From an uncultured Acidimicrobiaceae bacterium (GTDB lineage: Bacteria > Actinomycetota > Acidimicrobiia > Spongiisociales > UBA5794): a stretch of 13,815 nucleotides of DNA. This document shows positions 1 to 6,573 of the stretch, one piece after another. Every line of letters begins with the position of its first letter. Position 1 is the stretch's first letter. The stretch covers positions 1 through 13,815 of the forward strand of contig CAMYJM010000152.1 of the NCBI GenBank assembly GCA_947258635.1, in the 5' to 3' direction. The position numbers and the translations under genes were made by a program. The notes under the pieces are model-generated. The model was given only the letters and a program-made list of their open reading frames with translations. It had not been told where the DNA came from and made no database searches.

Positions 1-150
1 GCGACCGATCCGAGCTATGTCACGCTGTTTCGCAGCTTCCAACTCGTCGACCCGTCGAATGTCCCGACGGAACTGTTCCGATCGATCGAGCCGGCCATCG
101 AGTGGATCCGAGCTCAGACTTCCGGCAAGCAGGGTGATTCAGCCTCTTGA
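1..150 (+). CDS. C-terminal end of an unidentified protein (partial, 5' cut by window)
   Basis: Reading frame 1 is open from the first base to a TGA at 148-150 and gives 49 residues rich in acidic and aromatic positions (starts ATDPSYVTLFRSFQLVD, ends GKQGDSAS). The fragment has no membrane segment and no catalytic motif. The aromatic 'LFRSFQLVD' ending followed by a short helix resembles the C-termini of secreted actinobacterial PsbP/DUF1795-like lipoproteins, but this is only an impression and I assign no function. Its last 12 bases overlap the 3' end of the convergent EspG-like gene, so the two genes meet tail to tail with no room for a separate terminator. Codon use matches the neighbours, which supports it being a real gene end. 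Confidence 0.55.
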   Translation, partial: ATDPSYVTLFRSFQLVDPSNVPTELFRSIEPAIEWIRAQTSGKQGDSAS

Positions 151-888
151 CCCCGGCAGCGTTGCACGTATTGCCTGAGTCACATCGGCGAATGTCGCCG
201 ACCGCAGCCTGATCGTGGGCTCGACGGTGCCGATCGTCGCCAGCACGTGGCCCCGGGAGCCGCAGTCCATTCCGTGCGCCCGGCGCGTCTCGGTTCCCTC
301 CCCGCCCGACCACAGCGCATGGATACGCCAACTCGCCACCCGCGTTGCCAGGATTGCCATTGCGGCGGCAGCATCCTCGTCGGTCATGCCGCACCGTCGG
401 AGTTCCCGGACTCCACCTGGCCTGTCGTCACGGTAGAGGAGCGTCTCGGCGGCCAGCATGGCTTCCGCCGGGACCGTCACATCGACCGGATCCCTCTCCG
501 GAAGTGGACGCAGATGGATGGTTTGGAACAGATGGAAGGGCAGGAGCGCCGCGTTGGCCAACTTCAGCTCGTACAGTCCGCCGTCGACGCGAGTCCCGAT
601 AGCTGCTCCGTAGGGCGTCGCCCAGATGGTCGAGGCGGCAACCGCTCCGAGCCGCATCCTCTCGACGCTGACCACGAGGGCAGGCTCGGCCACTATCTCG
701 AGCATGGCGTCGGCCATCGGGTGCAGCTGCCCGTCTCGCAGTAGATCGGTTGCTTCGAGCCGGGAGAGCGCCGTCGTCGCCGCCTCATCGGGGCCGACGG
801 CGCCCGCGGCTTTGATCTGGAGCAACAGCGGCAGGTAACCGCGGTCGATCCGGATCATCTCGGCGCCGGTGTTCATGGTCGCTGTCAT
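139..888 (-). CDS. EspG-like ESX/type VII secretion chaperone
   Basis: The product is 249 residues, soluble, with no signal peptide, matching the usual 250-280 residue size of EspG proteins. EspG proteins are cytosolic chaperones that bind the tips of ESX substrate pairs (PE-PPE in mycobacteria). What I see is the EspG-type layout: an N-terminal helical part ending in 'LLRDGQLHPMADAML' (about residues 50-65), then 'EIVAEPALVVSVERMR' leading into alternating beta strands, and a C-terminal beta-rich end 'TVEPTIRLRSATF'. The ATG at 888 is fixed by a strong ribosome binding site TAGGAGGAG that ends five bases before it; the TAG of that site is also the stop codon of the upstream gene. It is the last gene of the minus-strand operon, and the nearby WXG100 and EccC genes support the chaperone reading. 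The family call rests on pattern, not on a search. Confidence 0.62.
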   Translation of the reverse strand: MTATMNTGAEMIRIDRGYLPLLLQIKAAGAVGPDEAATTALSRLEATDLLRDGQLHPMADAMLEIVAEPALVVSVERMRLGAVAASTIWATPYGAAIGTRVDGGLYELKLANAALLPFHLFQTIHLRPLPERDPVDVTVPAEAMLAAETLLYRDDRPGGVRELRRCGMTDEDAAAAMAILATRVASWRIHALWSGGEGTETRRAHGMDCGSRGHVLATIGTVEPTIRLRSATFADVTQAIRATLPGSRG

Positions 889-890
889 GT

Positions 891-900
891 TCTCCTCCTA
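891..900 (-). promoter_or_regulatory. strong ribosome binding site that doubles as a stop codon
   Basis: On the minus strand the sequence reads TAGGAGGAGA, two bases before the ATG at 888. The first three bases are the TAG stop of the upstream repeat-protein gene, so ribosomes finishing that gene sit on the Shine-Dalgarno of the EspG-like gene. This implies translational coupling. Confidence 0.75.
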
Positions 901-1986
901 CCCACGGAACAGTCCTCCGACGAAATCGAGAGCATCCACTCCGATGTCGATCAGGCCGGAACCCACGTCGGCCAGGTCCTCGAGGCGGTCTCCCGTCCAC
1001 TCTGTTGCGTCGTGGAGGCGGTCGTTGCTCCAGTCGAGTGCTCCCTCGAGGCCGTCGCCCGTCCAGTCCGTCACATCGTCCCAGCGGTCGGACGTCCATT
1101 CCCCGCCGGCACTGAAGCTTCCAGACACCGAGTCGTAGAGCGCCTCGGCGCCTCGCGCGAAGTCCTCGTACGCGGCGTTCCACGTCTCTGTGATCTCGTC
1201 CCAGTGGTCGACGACCTCGGCCCCGGCCCATACCAGGCCGGTGACGATCACGGCACCGCCGGCAATCGGATTGGGGGCCGCGAGGAACACCGCCGACGAG
1301 CCGCTGAAGCCGAGGCGAGCCAAGTCCGCCACGTAGCCGGCGCCCTCGCTCTCGAAGGCGTCGACCGGGTTGCCATGATCCCAGACGACCTTGGCGTCGC
1401 CGATGGCGCTCACAACGGCGAATCCGAAGGAGAGCCTCTTGCCCGCCGCCTGCACGGCCGGGTTGGAGATCCATCGGAAGTGGCCGGTCTTCGCCAGCTG
1501 GCGCGGGGCCCATCCGTTGGCTATCGAGGGCACCTGGAGAGTGCCGTTGACGATCGGGTTCCTCCCCCGCAAGTACTGTGCCACCCGGTTGATCCACAGG
1601 TCGCCGAAGACCCAGCGGCCGAGCGGGAATAGCTCGTCGGCGCGTCCGTTCCAGACTCCGAGCGCCCCCCGCACCCAGTCCTCCAGCTCGATAGCAGGGA
1701 AGGTCCCACCGCCTGGTGTTGGCGGTCGGGGGACCCCGACAAGGAGCTGCTCGGCGGCTTCCATCGCGCCGGCCCGACGACGCAGATCGATGGCGCTGGT
1801 ACGCGCCCAGCGGGAGGTGGTCGACAGCCGGGTGCCAACGGAGTCGGCGCACGCCCACCGGGAATGCCTCGCCAGCCTGTCATAGGCCGGGCCCGTCCAG
1901 CTGTCGAGGCGGCCCGCGGCCCACTCCAGGCGGGTTGCCAGCACTCCGAGGGCCGGCGGATCAATGCCGCAGAATCCACCGCTCAC
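898..1986 (-). CDS. ESX-substrate-like protein with C-terminal 11-residue repeats
   Basis: The product is 362 residues. The N-terminal 80 residues (GIDPPALGVLATRL...DSVGTRL...) are helical and align without gaps to the N-terminus of the DUF1023 hydrolase in the right-hand operon, sharing GIDP, an AD-x-VGTRL motif and a later SA-x-D-x-R. This is probably a type VII targeting or partner-binding module. Residues 236-257 (APNPIAGGAVIVTGLVWAG) form a hydrophobic stretch that could be a membrane helix. Residues 296-339 hold four tandem 11-residue units with the pattern (D/E)W(T/S)xD-R/G-L/W followed by acidic residues, as in hendecad coiled coils of actinobacterial secreted proteins. No known enzyme or toxin domain was recognised. 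The start is GTG at 1986 and overlaps the upstream stop as GTGA. Function unknown; it may be a secreted effector or a structural substrate. Confidence 0.72.
   Translation of the reverse strand: MSGGFCGIDPPALGVLATRLEWAAGRLDSWTGPAYDRLARHSRWACADSVGTRLSTTSRWARTSAIDLRRRAGAMEAAEQLLVGVPRPPTPGGGTFPAIELEDWVRGALGVWNGRADELFPLGRWVFGDLWINRVAQYLRGRNPIVNGTLQVPSIANGWAPRQLAKTGHFRWISNPAVQAAGKRLSFGFAVVSAIGDAKVVWDHGNPVDAFESEGAGYVADLARLGFSGSSAVFLAAPNPIAGGAVIVTGLVWAGAEVVDHWDEITETWNAAYEDFARGAEALYDSVSGSFSAGGEWTSDRWDDVTDWTGDGLEGALDWSNDRLHDATEWTGDRLEDLADVGSGLIDIGVDALDFVGGLFRG
970..1101 (-). repeat. four tandem 33-bp units encoding an 11-residue hendecad repeat
   Basis: In protein order the units are EWTSDRWDDVT, DWTGDGLEGAL, DWSNDRLHDAT and EWTGDRLEDLA, with no linker residues. 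Trp is invariant at position 2 and Asp at position 5. The DNA units are also similar to each other, so they arose by local duplication. The 11-residue period fits a right-handed hendecad coiled coil. Confidence 0.85.
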
Positions 1987-2912
1987 GGTCGACCCGTCTC
2001 AGCGCGGGTGATCGCAGGCGGTCCCGCCAGCAGCGCCGCCACCGCCGGGCTCGGGCCCTCAGCGGAGAAACGAATGATGTACTGCATCGAGTCCACGGCA
2101 CCGGCCGCGCTCTGCGCATCGACGGTCGCCAGAGCCGATCCATCCGCATACAGCGCCAGCGACGTTATGGAGATCGAGTCGTAGGGAGCCGGCGAGATCG
2201 GGGCGATGTCGCTCTGAGCGCTGAGATAACGTCTGATGTCGCGGCGGTCGGTGAGCAGTGCCTCGAGGAAGTCACCGACAAGCGCCGCGTCCTCATCCGC
2301 GGGGGTTCCGTCCGCGACCTGGAGGGCGCGCGGCGGTACCGGGCGCGGGGCGGGACCGGCGACCCGGGCGGGCAGCGCCACCGCCACGAGGCGCCCCCCG
2401 TCGTCAACGACGCCGATCTGGAAATACTGCAGTCCGGCGGGGTGGTAGGCGCCGTCTTGGAGTGATAGCACTGCGGCCGCCACGACGACCCGCCAGTAGC
2501 CGGGCGCGACCGTGGCCACCTCCATGGTGGCGGTCCCGGTCACGTAACGGGAGGCCGGAGTCATCGCCGCCAGCGAGGGCGCCCCGGGCATGAACTCGCC
2601 GATTTCCTCCGATGTGCCGGTCAGGTAGGAGGCGAGGTACATCTCGGCGAAGCCGGGCACTCCGGCGGGTGCGGTCGGCGCCGTCACGCCTGTCGCGATC
2701 GCGGGCGGCGACGTCGGCTGCTCCCCGAGCATCCAGTAGCCGGCGAGGCCGACGACGACGATGGCCGCCGCGGCGATGATCGACCGGGCAGCGCCGGGCC
2801 GGCTGCGGGCGGGCGCCGGGGCCGGTTCTGCGGCCGCCCGCAGCACAACGTCGGGGGGGGATTCGAGATAGTCGTCCAGGTCGGCGACGGGTCGCCCCAG
2901 TGAAGCGTTCAT
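1983..2912 (-). CDS. single-pass membrane protein with tandem NTF2-like (TcpC/VirB8-like) domains
   Basis: The product is 309 residues. Residues 1-43 are a cytoplasmic Pro/Ala/Arg-rich tail, 44-63 (SIIAAAAIVVVGLAGYWMLG) a transmembrane helix, and the rest lies outside the membrane. Two NTF2-like units follow at about 87-183 (GFAEMYLASYL... ending LVAVALPARVAGP) and 208-300 (DAALVGDFLEALLT... ending SMQYIIRFS). This tail, helix and double NTF2 layout is that of TcpC, the VirB8-like scaffold of Gram-positive conjugation machines. The family name is my inference; the layout is what I see. The ATG at 2912 overlaps the upstream stop as ATGA and has GGAGGA just before it; an upstream extension to 3023 would run inside the LysM gene and is Arg-rich, so I reject it. 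Placement with ESX genes suggests a role in the envelope part of the apparatus. Confidence 0.72.
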   Translation of the reverse strand: MNASLGRPVADLDDYLESPPDVVLRAAAEPAPAPARSRPGAARSIIAAAAIVVVGLAGYWMLGEQPTSPPAIATGVTAPTAPAGVPGFAEMYLASYLTGTSEEIGEFMPGAPSLAAMTPASRYVTGTATMEVATVAPGYWRVVVAAAVLSLQDGAYHPAGLQYFQIGVVDDGGRLVAVALPARVAGPAPRPVPPRALQVADGTPADEDAALVGDFLEALLTDRRDIRRYLSAQSDIAPISPAPYDSISITSLALYADGSALATVDAQSAAGAVDSMQYIIRFSAEGPSPAVAALLAGPPAITRAETGRP

Positions 2913-3730
2913 GAGTCCTCCGCAGGTCCTGGGTCGGGCAGCAGAATCCGCTCGCCGGGGTAGATGAGGTTCGGGTTGCCCGACCGCAAGCCGGCGGCAT
3001 TGGCCTCGATGACGCGGCGCCAATACTTCGCGATCTCACCGGTATCCACCTCCCGATTCGCGTAGATCGCCCGGAGATGGACTGCCGAGATCGTCCACAG
3101 GTTGTCGCCGGCGACTACGTCGTACGGAGTACTTGCTGTGCCGTCGCCGGCAGCGTTGCTCGCCCCGGCGGGCACCACAGCGTCTGCGCCCTCTTCCAGG
3201 GTCAGGCCGCCGGCCGGCCGCGGCGTGTATCCGGCGCCACCGACACCGGGCGGGAAGATCGCCGTGGCATCGACGGCCGGAGCGTTTATCGGAGTGGGCA
3301 CTCCCTGGTCGGACATCTGATAGACGACGGGTTCCTGTGGCGATGGCACTTCGGTGGCGGCCGCCGGGGCGATCGGCGCGGCGAGGGTCGCCGCGGTGAC
3401 GCCGACGGCGATCGCACGATCGAGGGCCCGCCGGATCGGTGGCAAGGTCACTCGGGTGGTGACCCGGACCAAGCGGGGCGCCCGGGAGATGCGGGCCGCA
3501 CCGTAGACCACGGTTGAGCCGGCGATCCAGTAGGCGATCGCCAAAGCGGTCGCGCGGAGGCCGGCGGCCACGACGTCCTCGATGGGGGCTATCTCGGACC
3601 AGGACTGCAGCGAACTCCACGGCACGCTCATCCATTCGATCTGCCCGAGCCGGTGGAGGAGCGCGATTGCCCCGATCTCGAAGCTGCCGAGGGCCACCAC
3701 AACCGCGACCTGCTTGAACTTTTGCATCAT
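2909..3730 (-). CDS. membrane-anchored LysM peptidoglycan-binding protein
   Basis: The product is 273 residues starting MMQKFKQV. Hydrophobic segments lie at about residues 8-26, 55-79 and 104-125, the last ending in APAAA like a signal or third membrane helix. A Pro/Ala/Gly-rich linker follows, then a C-terminal LysM-type domain at about 203-266 (YDVVAGDNLWTIS ... NPNLIYPGERILLP) that should bind peptidoglycan. The protein is thus likely held in the membrane and attached to the wall. I chose ATG 3730 because a good promoter ends six bases before it, and the longer frame back to 3766 would start inside the -35 box; ATG 3727 is the alternative. It is first in the minus-strand operon and is translationally coupled to the TcpC-like gene. 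Similar LysM proteins occur beside secretion and conjugation genes in actinobacteria, so a wall-anchoring role is plausible. Confidence 0.82.
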   Translation of the reverse strand: MMQKFKQVAVVVALGSFEIGAIALLHRLGQIEWMSVPWSSLQSWSEIAPIEDVVAAGLRATALAIAYWIAGSTVVYGAARISRAPRLVRVTTRVTLPPIRRALDRAIAVGVTAATLAAPIAPAAATEVPSPQEPVVYQMSDQGVPTPINAPAVDATAIFPPGVGGAGYTPRPAGGLTLEEGADAVVPAGASNAAGDGTASTPYDVVAGDNLWTISAVHLRAIYANREVDTGEIAKYWRRVIEANAAGLRSGNPNLIYPGERILLPDPGPAEDS

Positions 3731-3777
3731 GGGATAACTATAAAACCTATTAAATATGATTGTCAATTAAAAAAAAA
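3731..3777 (-). promoter_or_regulatory. leaderless sigma70-type promoter of the LysM operon
   Basis: On the minus strand: an A/T tract (3769-3777, nine T on this strand) as a possible UP element, -35 TTGACA (3766-3761, perfect), an 18-bp spacer, and -10 TATAGT (3742-3737, five of six). Six bases later comes the A of the ATG at 3730, the expected transcription start. The mRNA should therefore have no 5' leader, as is common in actinobacteria. Confidence 0.75.
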
Positions 3778-3789
3778 GATCACAACAGC

Positions 3790-3803
3790 TTGACAAGCGT
3801 CAA
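3790..3803. promoter_or_regulatory. operator-like inverted repeat over the plus-strand -35 box
   Basis: TTGAC-AAGC-GTCAA is a perfect inverted repeat that covers the plus-strand -35 hexamer, and a second palindrome CAACGTTG follows at 3805-3812 in the spacer. A repressor or activator could bind here, but half-sites of five bases can occur by chance. Confidence 0.35.
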
Positions 3804-3819
3804 ACAACGTTGATAGGTT
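3790..3819 (+). promoter_or_regulatory. promoter of the WXG100/EccC operon
   Basis: -35 TTGACA (3790-3795, perfect), 18-bp spacer, -10 TAGGTT (3814-3819, fits the actinobacterial TAnnnT pattern). The A tract at 3769-3777 lies upstream as a possible UP element. Transcription would start near 3826, leaving about 39 bases of leader before the ATG at 3865, with AGGAAG as ribosome binding site. Confidence 0.62.
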
Positions 3820-3864
3820 CCGAGCACACGAGGTCGCATGCCTCGACCAGCGAAAGGAAGCCAG

Positions 3865-4140
3865 ATGGCTAGCGGAATGTTCGGCGCAAACCTGTCAGAT
3901 CTCGACGGCTTGAAGGGGTTGTTCGAGGCGAAGGCCGCAGAGGTGGATCAGCTGACCAGAACGCTGAACAACCGGGTGCAGCCGGGGGCCACCGCCTGGT
4001 CGGGCCCCGGAGCCGACAAGTTCAGGACGGCCTGGTCCAGTGACTTTCAGCCGGCGATGGTCAAGCTCGAGAGCGCCCTCAAGGAAGCGTCATTGGCGGT
4101 CGGCAAGTACCGGCAGAACATCGAAGCCGCCACCCGCTGA
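3865..4140 (+). CDS. WXG100 family type VII secretion protein (EsxA-like)
   Basis: The product is 91 residues (MASGMFGANLSDLDGL...), the usual WXG100 length of about 100. It is predicted to form a helix-turn-helix hairpin, with the diagnostic W-x-G at the turn in 'AWSGPGADKF'. These proteins are exported as dimers by EccC-type ATPases and can act as effectors or as carriers. The ATG at 3865 follows GAAAGGAAG by a few bases; the upstream ATG at 3838 lacks such a site and adds residues out of line with the family. The C-terminus reads KYRQNIEAA, so the acidic residue sits five and not four positions after Tyr, and the canonical YxxxD/E export signal is not exact. It is the first gene of the plus-strand operon, which also holds the ATPase. 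Family confidence is high. Confidence 0.9.
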   Translation: MASGMFGANLSDLDGLKGLFEAKAAEVDQLTRTLNNRVQPGATAWSGPGADKFRTAWSSDFQPAMVKLESALKEASLAVGKYRQNIEAATR

Positions 4141-4188
4141 GCCGCCCGGGCTGCACCACCCGCGTTGCACCATTGGGCGAGCCGCACC

Positions 4189-4548
4189 GTGACACCGTAT
4201 GAGATGCGTCAGCAGGCTTCCCGCCGCCGCACGGAAGCCAGGGTTCTCGAGGAGTCGGCTCAGACCCTGCGGTCCGTCGCCGGGTCGATCGACGGGCTCC
4301 TGTCGGGCATCGCCGGGCTTTCCCGGATGGTCTGGCAGGGGCCGGCGGCGACCGACTTCGAACAGGAGGCAGAGATGCAGAGCCGTTCGGTCGATCAACA
4401 GGCGGCCGAGCTGGACGCGGAGGCAGCCGCCTTCGCGAGCAAGGCGAACCGGCTTCGCACGGAGGCCAACTGGCTCATTCACGAAGCCTCCCGGATCGAG
4501 GCTCAACAGGCGGCGCGAGCCGCCGCCCTGCCACCGGCTGTGTTGTGA
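4189..4548 (+). CDS. second WXG100-like protein, likely partner of the first
   Basis: The product is about 119 residues from GTG 4189 (VTPYEMRQQASRRRTEARV...). It is almost all helical, with the turn motif 'MVWQGPAATDF' giving W-x-G in the middle, then a second long Ala/Glu/Arg-rich helix with a coiled-coil look ending AALPPAVL. WXG100 proteins often come in tandem pairs that make a heterodimer, and its place 48 bases after the first WXG100 gene supports that. The start is uncertain: TTG 4165 would add eight residues and ATG 4204 would remove five, and none has a clear Shine-Dalgarno. I chose GTG because 'VTPxE(L/M)R' is a usual N-terminus in this family. No YxxxD/E motif is present at the C-terminus. 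The stop lies eight bases before the ATPase ATG. Confidence 0.78.
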   Translation: MTPYEMRQQASRRRTEARVLEESAQTLRSVAGSIDGLLSGIAGLSRMVWQGPAATDFEQEAEMQSRSVDQQAAELDAEAAAFASKANRLRTEANWLIHEASRIEAQQAARAAALPPAVL

Positions 4549-4556
4549 GGCGGGTG

Positions 4557-6573
4557 ATGGCGAATCCCACCCAGAGCGAGATCGTCGTGGTGGAGCGCGG
4601 CGAGGAATTCGAGATCGCGATCTCGCTGGCCGACGACGCCATCACGGTCGGGCAGTTCTTCGAGACCGTCGTCGGATCGGCGCCACGATGTGTGCTCGTC
4701 GACGGGTTCCCGACGCCCGGGGATCGACCGATGAGCCAGATCGCGATCGTGCGCGGGTCACGGCTCGAGCCACTGACTGAGGATCGCGAGAAGCCGGTCT
4801 GTCTGCTGGTCGGGATGTCCGGAGATGTCGCCGGTGAGACCGTCTACCTGGCGCCCGGCGTGCATCGCCTTGGCTGCGTCGACGTCGGCGTACAGGGACG
4901 TGGTATTCAGGGGGGAGCCGCGTGTCTGTACGTCGACGTGGATGGAGCCACCCGGATCGATCCGGGCTCCAGCCGCGTGACCATCGGGAACGAGCGGGCC
5001 GGGGCCATCGCTCGGCTCACGCCGGGAGACCAGGTTCAGATCGATGGCCGGGCCTACAGGTTCATCCCGGCCCCACCGCAACGAGAAGCCACAGGCCGCG
5101 CCGCCTTCAATCGACCGCCGCGATCCGAGTTCCCTACCAGCCTTCCCCTGCTGGTAGCACCGAGCGCCCCTCCCGCAGCCCAGCAGCCGACCCGCTTCGG
5201 GTGGGGCGCCCTGGTGATCCCGGTTCTAATCGGCGGAGTCATGGCGCTGGTGTGGAACCCGATGATGGCGATGTTCGCCATCCTCAGCCCGGCAATGATG
5301 CTGGCCAACTGGTACGAAGACCGACGGCGCATCAAACGAAGCAACGATGAGGCCTCGACCGGGGCGGCTCGGGCGATGGCCGACTTCCGGGAACGGCTGG
5401 CGGCCCTGCGCGGGGCGGCCCGCAGTATGGCGTGGCGGAATTCGCCCGGGCCCGCCCGCCTGGCCGAGAGAATCGTCCGGGGGGACTCCCGCTTGTGGCA
5501 GCGGCGCCATGATCACCCCGACTTCCTGGAGCTCGCCATCGGAGTGGGCACGGTGCCGTGGGCTCCCGAGGTCGCACCGGCCGAGCCGGACCGGTCGGCA
5601 GGTGCCACCGAGCTTCTGGCAGCCTCGGCCGCGCTGCACAATGTGCCGGTGACGATCGAGCTCGGAGACGGTGGCGTCCTCGGGGTCGTGGGCCACAGGC
5701 GCCGCCAGATCGAGATGACCCGTTGGCTCCTGACGCAAGCTGCTGCCCATCACGGGCCGTCCGACCTGGCGATGGTCGTAGTGACCGATTACGTCGCCGA
5801 GTGGGATTGGGCGAAGTGGCTGCCCCATCTTCAGATCGACGGCGACGGCAGACGTCTGGCGATTGCTCGGCCTGGAGAAGCCGCCGACACCCTGCTGGCG
5901 CCGTTGCTGGATACGGGATCCGAAAGACCGCCGGCGGCCGTGCGCGGCGGCAAAGTTGGCCCGGCGACGCTGCTGGTGATCGACATCGACGACGTCACCG
6001 CCGCGTCCGCTTCCGCGGTACGCCAGGCCCTCAACGGGGAAGGTCGCATACGTCGTTGCGGTATCGCTGTGGGGCGCACTGTCGAAGAGCTGCCGTCATC
6101 GTGCTCGGACATCGTGACCATCGATAGTGCGGGCCTGGCGTGTCTCGACCGCCCGAGTCGAGCCCAGCGAGTCGAGGCCATCCGGGGATGGCGCCTTGCC
6201 GCATCCGCCTCCCGTCGCCTGGCCCGCCGGATCGGTGGGCACGCCGATCCGGAGCTGAGCACCAGCGGAGGCAACCTGCCCGACGTCGTGAATCTCGTCG
6301 ACTTGATCGGCCTGGGCCGCGTCAATTCCGACGCCGTGGTGCGCCGCTGGGCCGCCGCGGGCTCGAATCCCATCGCGGCGCCGATCGGAGTCACGGCCGA
6401 AGGGACCCTGGTCGTCGATTGGGCCGGTGACGGCCCCCACGCTCTCCTCGCCGGTACTACGGGCGCCGGCAAGTCGGAACTGCTGCGATCGCTCGTTGCG
6501 TCATTGGCGGTCGCGGTCGATCCGGAGCATCTCAACTTCGTTCTGATCGACTACAAGGGAGGGAGCGCCTTCC
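4557..6573 (+). pseudogene. eccC: EccC/EssC-type FtsK/SpoIIIE ATPase, N-terminal part (interrupted)
   Basis: The first 672 residues of the motor ATPase of type VII secretion, which binds WXG100 substrates and drives export at the inner membrane. Residues 1-170 look like two degenerate FHA-like units, as in EssC. About 214-233 and 237-255 are transmembrane helices. The 'LWQRRHDHPDFLELAIGVGTVPW' region, typical of EccC/EssC, follows. Walker A of ATPase 1 is GTTGAGKS (633-640), then the family motif DYKGGSAF. Right after F672 the frame stops matching: the next conserved residues (CLEAELRYREE) are in another frame and the usual stretch of roughly 26 residues with the 'LPH...TDLD' motif is absent. 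The frame stays open to 7814, but that tail is Arg-rich nonsense typical of GC-rich shadow frames. ATG 4557 is preferred over GTG 4545, with GAGGCGGG upstream. Confidence 0.85.

Noticed and set aside
785..1858. Minus-strand open frame of 357 residues
   Set aside because: It overlaps the repeat-protein gene in another frame, is extremely Arg/Gly-rich with no domain pattern, and is a typical shadow frame of GC-rich coding DNA.
3731..3766. Upstream start (3766) for the LysM protein
   Set aside because: The extra 12 residues would be encoded by the -35, spacer and -10 of a near-perfect promoter, and there is no ribosome binding site in front of 3766.
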